Shown here: in pieces, positions 54,930-63,925 of the stretch
How the letters are laid out: each line of letters begins with the position of its first letter
Position numbering within the stretch: the stretch's first letter is position 1
Assembly (NCBI RefSeq): GCF_027627475.1
Contig: NZ_CP115484.1
Coordinates: 491,001-555,000 of the forward strand
DNA length: 64,000 bases
Source: Paenibacillus sp. SYP-B4298
Lineage (GTDB): Bacteria > Bacillota > Bacilli > Paenibacillales > Paenibacillaceae
Reading direction: 5' to 3'
Program-made: the position numbers and the translations under genes
Notes under the pieces: generated by a model
The model's input: only the letters and a program-made list of their open reading frames with translations
Database searches by the model: none
Told to the model about the DNA's origin: nothing

Positions 54930-55889
54930 ATGAACCGTTCTGCATCTGCTGCGGCTGGAACCGGCCGTTCGAAGCACAGAAGCTCCTTCCTGAAGCGGTG
55001 GGATGCGCCCATAGCGGGCTATCTGTTTATATCCCCGTGGCTGCTCGGCTTCATCGGGCTGACCGCGTATCCGATGCTGTTATCCCTGTATTATTCATTT
55101 ACGGATTATACCTTGATGGAGCAGGTAAGCTGGGTCGGGCTAGAGAATTACGAGAAAATCTTCAATAATGACGGGAAATTTGTGCAATCTGTGAAGGTTA
55201 CCTTCCTGTATGTACTTGCTTCCGTACCGCTCAAGCTGGTCGCCGCGCTGTTGGTCGCGATTATTCTGAACAGGGCAGTGCGCGGTATCTCGGCTTATCG
55301 CACGGCGATCTACTTTCCTTCCCTGATCGGGGGAAGCATCGCTGTATCGCTGCTGTGGAGCAATATGTTCGGTGTAGATGGCTTCTTCAACAAAATACTG
55401 GCGGCCATCGGTATTCAGGGTCAAGGCTGGGTCACCAGTCCAGACACGGCCTTATGGACGTTGATTATGCTGACCGTATGGCAATTCGGCTCCTCGATGG
55501 TTATTTTCCTTGCGGGCTTGAAGCAGATTCCAAATGATCTGTATGAAGCGTCCTCGGTGGATGGGGCGAACCGGTTCGTGCAATTTTTCAAGGTTACGCT
55601 GCCAATGCTGTCGCCGACAATCTACTTCAACCTGATCATGGGTGTTATTAATGCGTTTCAGATGTTTACCTCGGCGTATGTGATTACGAAGGGCGGGCCG
55701 ATGAACTCGACCTATGTGTATGCCTTGTATCTGTATGAACGGGCCTTTAGCCGTTATCAGCTTGGCTACGCTTCGGCTCTGGCCTGGATTATGCTGATTA
55801 TGATCGTGGTGGTTGCGGCGCTGATCGCGGTCAGCTCCAAGTACTGGGTATTCTACGAAAATGATGGCGGGGGGAGGAAAGGCAAATGA
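54930..55889 (+). CDS. Sugar ABC transporter permease (MalF/LplB-like)
   Basis: The 319 residues have six membrane helices and the cytoplasmic EAA loop YEASSVDGANRFVQFFKVTL, which docks the ATPase. The N-terminus is short, without an extra large domain. AGAGGTGATC precedes the ATG. It overlaps the second permease by ATGA. The partner binding protein is probably the lipoprotein at 60384. The ATPase is not in the window and is likely a shared MsmX-type protein. Confidence 0.92.
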   Translation: MNRSASAAAGTGRSKHRSSFLKRWDAPIAGYLFISPWLLGFIGLTAYPMLLSLYYSFTDYTLMEQVSWVGLENYEKIFNNDGKFVQSVKVTFLYVLASVPLKLVAALLVAIILNRAVRGISAYRTAIYFPSLIGGSIAVSLLWSNMFGVDGFFNKILAAIGIQGQGWVTSPDTALWTLIMLTVWQFGSSMVIFLAGLKQIPNDLYEASSVDGANRFVQFFKVTLPMLSPTIYFNLIMGVINAFQMFTSAYVITKGGPMNSTYVYALYLYERAFSRYQLGYASALAWIMLIMIVVVAALIAVSSKYWVFYENDGGGRKGK

Positions 55890-56728
55890 TGCTTAAATGG
55901 AAGCAGGCAGTTCGCCATCTGTTTATGATTGTCTTCAGCTTGATCATGGTGTACCCCATCATCTGGTGGGTGGGGGCATCGCTCAAGACGAATAGCGAGC
56001 TGAGCTCACCGAACATTTTCCCAACGGTCCCGCAATGGAGCAATTTCACGGATGGCTGGAAGGCGATTCCCGGACGGACCTTCACGGATTTCTATCTCAA
56101 TACATTCCAGCTTGAAATTGCGGTGCTCATTGCTACGCTGCTCTCCTGTACGTTGGTGGCCTTCGGATTCGGGCGGCTGGATTTCCCGCTCAAGCGGTTC
56201 TGGTTCGCACTGCTGATGCTGACGCTGATGCTGCCAGGACAGGTGCTCATCATTCCGCAGTATGCGATGTTTCACCAGCTAGGCTGGGTCAATACGTATT
56301 GGCCATTCATCGTCCCTCACTTGCTGGCAGGCGGGGCAGGCGGCACCTTCTTCGTCTTCCTGCTCATCCAGTTCGTGCGGGGAATTCCGAAGGAGCTGGA
56401 TGAGTCGGCTAAAATTGACGGCTGCTCGTGGTTCGGCATCTACTGGCGTATCGTCATGCCGCTGACAAAGCCGGCGATTGTAACCGTCATGATCTTCTGC
56501 TTCCTCTGGAACTGGGATGACTTCCTCGGCCATCTGCTCTATATCAACTCCGTCGAGAAGTACACGGTCGGTCTGGCCCTGCGGATGATTAACGATTCAC
56601 AGGCAGGTCAGCAATGGGGACAACTACTGGCCATGTCGCTTGTCTCCATCATGCCGGCGACACTGGTGTTCATGTTCCTGCAGAAATACTTTGTGGAAGG
56701 CATCGCGACCACAGGCATCAAGGGCTAG
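55886..56728 (+). CDS. Sugar ABC transporter permease (MalG/YtcP-like)
   Basis: The 280 residues have six membrane helices and the EAA loop LDESAKIDGCSWFGIYWRIV. The start is the first of two adjacent ATGs, overlapping the upstream stop. With the previous protein it forms the membrane channel for xylo-oligosaccharides or aldouronates; the substrate is inferred from the neighbouring GH52 and GH67 genes. Confidence 0.92.
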   Translation: MMLKWKQAVRHLFMIVFSLIMVYPIIWWVGASLKTNSELSSPNIFPTVPQWSNFTDGWKAIPGRTFTDFYLNTFQLEIAVLIATLLSCTLVAFGFGRLDFPLKRFWFALLMLTLMLPGQVLIIPQYAMFHQLGWVNTYWPFIVPHLLAGGAGGTFFVFLLIQFVRGIPKELDESAKIDGCSWFGIYWRIVMPLTKPAIVTVMIFCFLWNWDDFLGHLLYINSVEKYTVGLALRMINDSQAGQQWGQLLAMSLVSIMPATLVFMFLQKYFVEGIATTGIKG

Positions 56729-56827
56729 ACGTTACGCCGCTTCAGCTTCCCAATGATGTCTGCTGATTGCAGGGAGGGGCTGCGGTACTCTGGCAGCCTG
56801 GCTCTTGCGATGAATAGAATGTCTCTC

Positions 56828-56864
56828 AAGCCCCGGCTTTCGCTCACATAGCGAGTCGGGGCTT
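56828..56864 (+). terminator. Hairpin after the permease genes
   Basis: AAGCCCCG...CGCT pairs with AGCG...CGGGGCTT, with one internal mismatch region. No T-run follows, but it lies 100 bases after the operon end. Confidence 0.55.
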
Positions 56865-56966
56865 CCGTATATCGAATTCGGCAGTGGCTAGAGAGTAGAT
56901 AGCGACAGTCTGTTCGCTTGGCTGCAAAGGTATGACTTGACTATAGGCGAGCCTTCTTCGGATGCA

Positions 56967-57020
56967 CAAAAAAAGGAGCCGCCCTCTATACTATCGATAG
57001 ATAGCATAGAGGTGACTCCT
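56967..57020 (-). terminator. Rho-independent terminator of the TraB-family gene
   Basis: On the minus strand AGGAG...CCTCTAT-GCTATC folds back on its complement and is followed by TTTTTTT, 22 bases after the stop codon. Confidence 0.9.
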
Positions 57021-57042
57021 CTAAACAAAAAGAAGCTTGCAA

Positions 57043-58308
57043 TTATTGCTTCTCTACCTCGAACCCGGCCTTCTCCAGCAGTGTAACGAGACCATCCTTG
57101 TCCAGCATATGGAGCGAGCCGACGACAACCAGATGGGTTTCCTTCTTATCGCTGTTCAGATAGTCAATGATCTGCTCCGTCATTGCGATGTTGCGGTCTG
57201 TGAGCATGCCCTTGTAGTATTCCTTATCCCATCCTAGAGCCTGGGTCAACTGCAGCAGCACCTCTTCATCCCCTTCAGCCCACATCTTGGTCAGCATATC
57301 GATGCCTTGCGAGGAATCTTCTCCTTCACCAGCCTCCAGTGTTTGCAGCAGGAGCTTCTCTTGCAGCGGGTCAGAGAAGTTGTTGAACATATTCAACTGG
57401 GAATCAACAGATTCCAAGGAGATGATCGGCTTCTTCATTTCATTCGCCTTGTTCATCAGATACATATCAATGCCAATCTCTGGCTGATAGCCGGCAGCGG
57501 CAATCTGGCTGGAGGAGATGGTTTGAGTTACAGCCCATGGCTTGAAGCCATCCAGCGCGTTGGTTGGCGCGCCATTATCCTTCAGGAACTTCTGGACCTT
57601 CGCATAGGTGTCAGCAGAGATATGATCCTTCAGTGTTGTCCCATCATTGTACTGAGCCAGCGCTAGAGTTGTAGCAGCCAGCGCATTCTGATCGATACGG
57701 GTCAGATCAATCTCGACACTCAGCTTGTCCGCTGCAATCAGCGCATTCTCAATCTCGTCGCGCAGCGGATACATGTCCTTCTTCGCAACGTGGATTGAAC
57801 CGAGCAGGTAGACGGTATTCCCCTTGTTCTCTACCTTCCAGAGAAAGCCGCGGCCTGCTTCTGCTTGCGTAGCCATCTCTGATGTGAGCAATACAGCCCG
57901 GTCGGCCTGGCTCCAACTGACGGTGTAGCCCAGCGCCTCGCCGACGAAGCGAACCGGGACATACGTGACACCCTTCACTTGCTTCGGTGCAAGAGCTAAT
58001 TGCAGCGTCTTGCCATTAACCTGTGCTTCCTGACTGCCTAACTGAAACTCCATCGTCAGCTCGGACTTGGAAGCGCTGGCGGTCTTCGTCTTCTCATCCC
58101 AACTGTAGGTTGCGCCAAGCTGCTCCAGCAGCGGTTGCATTGGCGCAAGCGTTGTGCCCTTCTCTACAATGGGCTCAGCCTGGCCAAGCTCCAGTTGCTT
58201 GCCGTTCAGCATAACGGAGATGGATTTCTCTGCCGCCTGTGCAGTAGAGAAGATCGACATTAGCATGAACAACGATACAAATAGTGCGATGATTTTTTTC
58301 TTGTGCAT
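57043..58308 (-). CDS. Secreted TraB/GumN-family protein with copper-amine-oxidase-like N domain
   Basis: A signal peptide (ALFVSLFMLMSIFSTAQA) precedes a copper amine oxidase-like 'stalk' domain (residues ~28-145: VMLNGKQLELGQAEPIVEKG, VPVRFVGEALGYTVSW), common in Paenibacillus surface proteins. The C-terminal 270 residues are TraB/GumN, with the GSIHVAK and GSLHMLD histidine motifs and an ISVEID-like strand. Related TraB/Tiki proteins are metal-dependent peptidases. It sits between the permeases and the sensor kinase but on the opposite strand, so it is probably unrelated to sugar use. Confidence 0.85.
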   Translation of the reverse strand: MHKKKIIALFVSLFMLMSIFSTAQAAEKSISVMLNGKQLELGQAEPIVEKGTTLAPMQPLLEQLGATYSWDEKTKTASASKSELTMEFQLGSQEAQVNGKTLQLALAPKQVKGVTYVPVRFVGEALGYTVSWSQADRAVLLTSEMATQAEAGRGFLWKVENKGNTVYLLGSIHVAKKDMYPLRDEIENALIAADKLSVEIDLTRIDQNALAATTLALAQYNDGTTLKDHISADTYAKVQKFLKDNGAPTNALDGFKPWAVTQTISSSQIAAAGYQPEIGIDMYLMNKANEMKKPIISLESVDSQLNMFNNFSDPLQEKLLLQTLEAGEGEDSSQGIDMLTKMWAEGDEEVLLQLTQALGWDKEYYKGMLTDRNIAMTEQIIDYLNSDKKETHLVVVGSLHMLDKDGLVTLLEKAGFEVEKQ

Positions 58309-58484
58309 GGTTAGCTCCTTACAATTGTAATATATGAAGGTACCTGAAGCTGTTCCTGCCTGCTTGTCTATGCGGCTGCGTCAGGGCATACTATTATAGT
58401 AGTACGTATCGGCAAGGAAAGTAGTTTCAAATATTAACAAATTTATATGCAATATGAAGTGCACGTTGGATGGGGGAAGAGTAG

Positions 58485-60245
58485 ATGATCAATCCATTTA
58501 AAAAATATAAGGTCGACCACCTTTTTTTCAGAAGCTTCAGCTTGTTTATCATCCTCGTGCTGGGCTGTACCGTCTGGGCCAGCTATCGAATCTCCTCGGC
58601 GGAGCTAGCCAAGACGACCTCCTATTACCAGCAACAACTGCTGGACGAGTTGAATAGTGAGATTTCAGCCCGACTGATTACGATTGAGCAGATCTCTCTG
58701 TCCACCTCGCGGGATAACGAGCTGCTCACGCTGCTAGCTGGCAAGCAGGATAAGTATGACCGCTACCGGCAATCCAAGAGCGTAGAGCAGGCGCTGGCGA
58801 ATCTTACCTACTCCATTCCGCTGATCCAGGGGATTGATCTCTATATGAAGGAACCGTGGCGCACCGATACACGCAGTTATATACAGTTTAAGGATGTTAG
58901 CGAGGTGACGGAGCAGGTCTGGTATGATGCGCTGCAGAACAATGATTTCGCCTGGTCTCGCGAGCATACAGTGCGAAGCTTTCAGGGCGATGTTCCGGTC
59001 ATCAGCTTCATACGGCAATTGGTTTACGATGACAGCTATATCGGCACACTCGTCATTCATGTGAAGGCTGCTAATATCGGAGCGATGCTTGCAGGGCAGA
59101 ATGGAACGGCGAACCGGATGATGATCGATGCTGCAGGAAGGCAATTGCTCACAATTGGGGAGGTGCCCTCCGAGTCGGAGCTGTCCGAATGGGTCAGCGG
59201 CAACGTTGGGCAGTCCGGTACAGCGCAAATCGACAGTGCTCATGGGCGCAAGGATACGCTGCTCGTCTACTCCAAGCTGTCGGACTCGAACTGGATGCTG
59301 GTGGAGGTCACGCCATGGCAGCAGATCACCGCAGGCAGCATTCGACTAGCCGAGGTTATCGGATTGATCGGTATAGCTGCCGTGCTGTTGACGCTGGTTC
59401 TGACCCATCTGCTAAGCCGCCAGTTTACAAGGCCGATCAAGCAATTGGTGGAGGCGATGGGCTCCTACTCGGTGACAGGGAAGAAGACGGAGCTGCCCTT
59501 CGATTACGAGAATGAGTTCGGCTATCTGTTCGCAGGATACCGCAAGCAGAATGAGCGGATCGAGGCGCTCTATCTATCGCTGCGCGAGCGCCACGAGCAG
59601 CAGCGCAAGGCTGAGATTGAAGCGTTGCAGGCCAATATTAATCCGCATTTCCTCTATAATACACTGGATCAGTTGAATTGGATGGCCATTGCGTCCGGGC
59701 AGCATGAGATGAGCCGCATATTGGAGCTGATGGGACGGATGTTCCGCATCGGCTTGTCGAATGGAGAGCCGTTCATCACAATTGAGGATGAGATGACGCA
59801 TATTTCATGCTACCTGGAGATTCAGCAGTTGCGCTGGGGGAGTGGGCTGGAATATACACTGACCGCATCTCCCGCGCTGCGCAAGCTGTATATCCCGAAG
59901 ATGCTGCTGCAGCCCTTTGTGGAAAATTCAGTCGTGCACGGCTTTAACGCACGCAGCAGCGGTTGGATCGGCATTCGGATCGAGCAGGAAGGGGAGCGCC
60001 TGATCATTACGATTGAGGATGATGGCAGCGGTCTGCTGCGGAAGGTGGAGGAGGAGCACAGACGCAAGACAGGCGGCTACGGTATCCGTAATGTACGCGA
60101 GCGGATCGCCGCGTACTTTGGCGATCCCTACGGTGCAGAGCTTAGCGCGCGTGCAGAGGGCGGAACGTGCGTTACGATCGTACTGCCGCTTGTTGCAGAG
60201 CGCCCCGAGGCCGTCCGTGACGGGAAGGAGGATAGCAGCGGCTAG
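58485..60245 (+). CDS. YesM-type sensor histidine kinase
   Basis: Two membrane segments (residues ~14-33 and ~288-308) enclose a 250-residue extracellular Cache-like sensor. A HAMP domain follows, then His_kinase with phospho-histidine in ANINPHFLYNTLDQLNW, and an ATPase domain with the N box PFVENSVVHG and G box DDGSGLL, GGYGIRNVRERI. It pairs with the YesN-type regulator at 61819; the binding-protein gene lies between them. It likely senses xylo-oligosaccharides outside the cell. Confidence 0.92.
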   Translation: MINPFKKYKVDHLFFRSFSLFIILVLGCTVWASYRISSAELAKTTSYYQQQLLDELNSEISARLITIEQISLSTSRDNELLTLLAGKQDKYDRYRQSKSVEQALANLTYSIPLIQGIDLYMKEPWRTDTRSYIQFKDVSEVTEQVWYDALQNNDFAWSREHTVRSFQGDVPVISFIRQLVYDDSYIGTLVIHVKAANIGAMLAGQNGTANRMMIDAAGRQLLTIGEVPSESELSEWVSGNVGQSGTAQIDSAHGRKDTLLVYSKLSDSNWMLVEVTPWQQITAGSIRLAEVIGLIGIAAVLLTLVLTHLLSRQFTRPIKQLVEAMGSYSVTGKKTELPFDYENEFGYLFAGYRKQNERIEALYLSLRERHEQQRKAEIEALQANINPHFLYNTLDQLNWMAIASGQHEMSRILELMGRMFRIGLSNGEPFITIEDEMTHISCYLEIQQLRWGSGLEYTLTASPALRKLYIPKMLLQPFVENSVVHGFNARSSGWIGIRIEQEGERLIITIEDDGSGLLRKVEEEHRRKTGGYGIRNVRERIAAYFGDPYGAELSARAEGGTCVTIVLPLVAERPEAVRDGKEDSSG

Positions 60246-60280
60246 CGCAGATCGGGCTGGCTGCGGCGGGAAGATTCGGA

Positions 60281-60308
60281 TTATTTTATAATAAATTGTG
60301 CATTTCTC
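60281..60308 (+). promoter_or_regulatory. Shared 28-bp upstream motif, binding-protein copy
   Basis: The same motif as at 54826 (21 of 28 identical, ungapped), ending 75 bases before the lipoprotein start. A GATAAC-like -10 lies ~25 bases further on. Confidence 0.55.
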
Positions 60309-60383
60309 TTATATAAAGCCCCTCATGTAATTGATAACATAGACATGTGCACAAACTAAGCAGATACAGGGGGAAGGAACACT

Positions 60384-61682
60384 ATGCCGAAATGGAAGCG
60401 TTACCTAACACTATTCATCGCTGCTGCGGTTGTTATCTCGTTGGCGGCATGTGGTAATGGCAATAAGGAACAACAGGCTCCATCAACTGGAGGGGAAGCA
60501 GCCAGCAATGGGGATGTCAAGCTCCGCATCATGTGGTGGGGCTCGCAGGAGCGTCATGAAGCAACGTTGGCTGTACTCGATATGTATACGAAAGCGAATC
60601 CGCATGTAACCTTCGACCCGGAATATTCCGGCATGGATGGTTATCTGGATAAGCTGTCTACCCAAGCGGCTGCCAATAATGCGCCCGATGTGATCCAACT
60701 CGATCCGGGCTGGATCTCGGACTGGTCGGCACGCAATCAATTAGCGGACCTCTCTTCGGGAATCAACCTGTCCAATGTGGATCAGAAGGTGCTCTCTGGC
60801 GGACAATATAATGGGACGCAGTATGCCATTCCGCTCGGCTCGGTTGCATATGGTATGATCTATGACAAGGCTGCTCTTGAGAAGGTGGGAGTACCGGCTC
60901 CTTCCAACGGCTGGAGCTGGGATGATTTCTTCGCGATGGCGAAGGAGATGAAGGGCAAGCTGCCTGAGGGGCAATACTTCACGAAGGATTATGCGGGCGA
61001 CTACTTCGCTTACAGCGCATACCAATATGCGCAAGGCAAAGGGCAGGTTGTTACGAATGAAGGTGTGTTTAATGTAGACCAGGATACCTTCCTGGCCTGG
61101 ACGAAGCAATTCGAGGAGCTGCGCAAGGAGGGAATCGTTCCTCCGGCTGACCTGAACGCTTCCGATAAAGAGTTTGATCCAACGATGGATCTACTCGTCT
61201 CCGGTAAAATTGTAATCCGTCTATCCTTCTCCAACAACCTGGGCGCATGGAACAGTCTGAAGGAAGGCGCATATGCGCTGGTGACGATGCCTCGTGCGGT
61301 TGAGGCGGGCGGTTGGCTGAAGCCATCGATGTTCTTCGGCATCTCGGCTACCTCCAAGCACGCTGAGGAAGCGAAGAAGTTCGTGGACTGGTTCATCAAT
61401 AGTCCTGATGCAGCAGGCGTGCTGAAGACTGCTCGCGGCATGCCGGTAAATAGTGAGATTGCGACTACACTTGAAGCACAACTGAGTGATACGGATAAGG
61501 CTGGGCTTGAGCTGCTGCGTGCGACCGAGAAGGATGGACAGACCTTCAGCGCTGGCGCCAAGGGCTGGACCAACTTTATCGACAAAGATTGGCCGCTGGT
61601 TCGGGATGAACTGAGCTTCGGCAAGACGACTCCAGAAGAAGCCTATGAGAAGCTGAAGCAGGCCGCGGCGGAGTACGAATAA
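60384..61682 (+). CDS. Extracellular sugar-binding lipoprotein (family 1)
   Basis: A lipoprotein signal ends in the lipobox SLAACGNG. The 432-residue binding fold (LRIMWWGSQERHEATLAVLD, NAPDVIQLDPGWISDWSARN, AYGMIYDKAALEKVGVPAP) matches oligosaccharide-binding proteins of Gram-positives. It sits between the kinase and regulator genes and is followed by a strong terminator. It should deliver xylan fragments to the permeases at 54930. Confidence 0.92.
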   Translation: MPKWKRYLTLFIAAAVVISLAACGNGNKEQQAPSTGGEAASNGDVKLRIMWWGSQERHEATLAVLDMYTKANPHVTFDPEYSGMDGYLDKLSTQAAANNAPDVIQLDPGWISDWSARNQLADLSSGINLSNVDQKVLSGGQYNGTQYAIPLGSVAYGMIYDKAALEKVGVPAPSNGWSWDDFFAMAKEMKGKLPEGQYFTKDYAGDYFAYSAYQYAQGKGQVVTNEGVFNVDQDTFLAWTKQFEELRKEGIVPPADLNASDKEFDPTMDLLVSGKIVIRLSFSNNLGAWNSLKEGAYALVTMPRAVEAGGWLKPSMFFGISATSKHAEEAKKFVDWFINSPDAAGVLKTARGMPVNSEIATTLEAQLSDTDKAGLELLRATEKDGQTFSAGAKGWTNFIDKDWPLVRDELSFGKTTPEEAYEKLKQAAAEYE

Positions 61683-61694
61683 GGTTTAAAAGAG

Positions 61695-61741
61695 AGAACA
61701 GCCATGCACGCGGGAGCAATGTCCCGTGCATGGGCTGTTCT
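61695..61741 (+). terminator. Rho-independent terminator after the binding-protein gene
   Basis: AGAACAGCC...ATGCACG...GGGA pairs with TCCC...GTGCAT...GGCTGTTCT and is followed by a T-rich stretch (TGTTCTATTT). It would allow high binding-protein expression with less of the regulator. Confidence 0.85.
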
Positions 61742-61818
61742 GTTCTATTTCATCATTAGCCATCTGTCAGCCAGCAACGGCAACGGAGGGTATACTCGGC
61801 AGAGAGGTGGAAAGTCAT

Positions 61819-63441
61819 ATGTGGAAGATCGCAATTATTGACGATGACAGACAAGTGCTGCAAGGCATGAAGCGTGCGATTCCGTGGGAGGAGCTAAATG
61901 CGGAATGGGCGGGCGACGCTCTGAATGGTGCTGACGGACTGGAGCTGATTCGCCGAGTGGAGCCGGACGTTGTCATAACTGACATCTATATGCCTGTTAT
62001 GAATGGACTGGACATGATCGAGCAGTTGCGAGAGGAGGAGTATGGGGGGAAAATCATTATCTTAAGTGGATACTCCGACTTCGAATATGCCCGCCAGGCG
62101 CTTCGCCTTCATGTAAGTGATTATATGTCCAAGCCAATCAGTCTCCCGACGCTCAACTCGGTGCTTGGCAAGGCGCTGCAGGAGCTGGCTGAGGAGGAGG
62201 AGGCGCGTAATCGTCATAACGAGCTGGCAGATAAGCTGAAGCGATATGAGCCTTTTGTGGAGAAGGAATGGGTCAGTTCGGCTGTAACCGGCACATTGGA
62301 TCGTTCCTATAAAAGCGGAGATCTGCCGGAGCCCTACCAATACTGGACCGAGCAGGAACATCTGGTCATCGGTATCGAACTGGTACGTGATGTTAGAGCC
62401 AGTGAATTAAGTCTCCCGGATTGGAATCTGTTCCGATTCGCATTGCGCAACATCGTGTGCGAGGTAGCGCAGGGTACAGGGCTGAAATATGAATATGCGG
62501 AGATGCACGGGACACGTTCCGTGCTGTTGCTGCATCCAGAGCGGGGGAGTGATCCGGCTATGCTTGCGCAGCGTATGGATCGGCTTGGTACCGAACTGAT
62601 CGATTGCATGCAAAGTTACCTAAAGCTGGTCATCCGTGTGGGAATCGGCAGCTTGAAGCAGGAATGGCAGCAGATACCGGATTCCACGGAGGAAGCCTTC
62701 CACGCTATCGAGAGTCGAGAAATCGGGGGAGAGAACGGCTATTATTTGTACCGATATGCCGCCCTTACAGATGAGGGCCAGGGATCAGGCGGACCTCCGC
62801 TACGCCCTGTGAAGCTCTATGCAGAGCTTGCAGGGGCGATTAAGACCAGCCAGGAAGCGATGGCTCACCAGATTGTTAGCGGGTATATGGAGCAGCTAGA
62901 GGGGCAGGATGGAATCTCTCCAGAGTATTTGCAGATGCTTGCTGGGGAGCTATGGGGAATTTTCGCTTATTGCTTGCATGAGGTGGGGATGGTGCTGGAT
63001 GATATCTTTCCGAATCATCAGATTGCCAAAGAACTTGCGGGTATCAGCCGCATCGATCAACTGAGAGAGTGGCTGAAGGACAAAATAACAGTCATCTGCA
63101 GTAGTCGCCAGTGGCGTGGCAACAGCAAGCACCGGCAAGCCGTTGATTTTATGATTCAATATATTCATGAGCACTACACAGAGGACATCACATTAAGTGA
63201 GCTGGCAGACAAGGTATATATATCCCGTAATTATCTGGCGATCATCTTCAAGAACATGACGGGGGAAACCTTCAACACCTATCTGACACGTGTGCGGATT
63301 GAAAGGGCGAAGGAATTAATCATGGAGAAAAATATGCTCGTCTATGAAGTCGCGGAACAGGTTGGCTACCGAAATGTACCGTATTTCAGCACGCTGTTCA
63401 AGAAGTACACTGGAATGAACCCGACCGAATTAGTTAAGTGA
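61819..63441 (+). CDS. YesN-type response regulator with AraC DNA-binding domain
   Basis: The ATG at 61819 is chosen (AGAGGTGG 8 bases upstream; product WKIAIIDDDRQVLQGMKRA). The receiver domain (1-120) has the DD pair, phospho-aspartate in VVITDIYMPVMNG and lysine in DYMSKPI. A 290-residue middle linker follows. The end is an AraC double HTH (DITLSELADKVYISRNYLAI, NMLVYEVAEQVGYRNVPYFS, TGMNPTELVK). It is the partner of the YesM kinase and the likely activator of the ABC genes. Confidence 0.93.
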   Translation: MWKIAIIDDDRQVLQGMKRAIPWEELNAEWAGDALNGADGLELIRRVEPDVVITDIYMPVMNGLDMIEQLREEEYGGKIIILSGYSDFEYARQALRLHVSDYMSKPISLPTLNSVLGKALQELAEEEEARNRHNELADKLKRYEPFVEKEWVSSAVTGTLDRSYKSGDLPEPYQYWTEQEHLVIGIELVRDVRASELSLPDWNLFRFALRNIVCEVAQGTGLKYEYAEMHGTRSVLLLHPERGSDPAMLAQRMDRLGTELIDCMQSYLKLVIRVGIGSLKQEWQQIPDSTEEAFHAIESREIGGENGYYLYRYAALTDEGQGSGGPPLRPVKLYAELAGAIKTSQEAMAHQIVSGYMEQLEGQDGISPEYLQMLAGELWGIFAYCLHEVGMVLDDIFPNHQIAKELAGISRIDQLREWLKDKITVICSSRQWRGNSKHRQAVDFMIQYIHEHYTEDITLSELADKVYISRNYLAIIFKNMTGETFNTYLTRVRIERAKELIMEKNMLVYEVAEQVGYRNVPYFSTLFKKYTGMNPTELVK

Positions 63442-63638
63442 CCCCTTATGGTGGAGGATAGGGCCGTCAAGGCATGGAATGCAAGCGGCCTTATACTGCG
63501 CATATCGAAAAGTAAATCGTAGGACTGCAAGGCGGCCAACGCTGCTCTATATTTCAGACTGGTTAACAAACTTTCGTTAAGAGTATAGAAGAGCAAGATA
63601 AAGTGAACCATGGACTTTCATTTCTTATAAAAAAGATG

Positions 63639-63667
63639 TAGACAAAGCGAAGTATTTGTCGTATATT
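63639..63667 (+). promoter_or_regulatory. rRNA promoter P1
   Basis: TAGACA, a 17-base spacer, then TATATT. It lies upstream of a second promoter, as usual for rRNA operons. The stretch 63442-63638 before it holds no supported gene. Confidence 0.65.
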
Positions 63668-63743
63668 ATAAATCTGGAGTTTGGACATATGCCCATTCGT
63701 CAGGAAGCAAGAAAGCAAGCTGAAAAAAGTTTTAAAAAAAAGC

Positions 63744-63773
63744 TTGCCAAGATACAACAGAGTATGATATATT
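63744..63773 (+). promoter_or_regulatory. rRNA promoter P2
   Basis: TTGCCA, an 18-base spacer, then TATATT, preceded by an A-rich upstream stretch. It lies about 105 bases after P1. Confidence 0.65.
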
Positions 63774-63820
63774 ATAAAAGTCGCCGCTGAGAGATGCGGA
63801 GACGAAGAAAGTAAGAAAAT

Positions 63821-63840
63821 TTGTTCTTTGAAAACTGAAC
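63821..63840 (+). promoter_or_regulatory. rRNA leader antitermination (boxA-like) region
   Basis: TTGTTCTTTGAAAACTGAAC is the typical Bacillales rRNA leader segment with a boxA-like core. Confidence 0.6.
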
Positions 63841-63925
63841 AACGAGCGAAAAGCCCTGTGATTCGTAAGAATTGCAGATCAGCAACAAAAACAACGAAAT
63901 GAGCTACCAAGCTTACTTCATAACT

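Larger units (their letters stand above)
56729..57042. other. Intergenic region between convergent genes
   Basis: No gene is supported. It carries a plus-strand hairpin (56828) and the minus-strand terminator of the TraB gene (56967). Confidence 0.6.

Noticed and set aside
61726..61818. Longer N-terminus for the YesN-type regulator
   Set aside because: It would begin inside the terminator hairpin; the receiver domain starts cleanly at the 61819 ATG with a good ribosome site.
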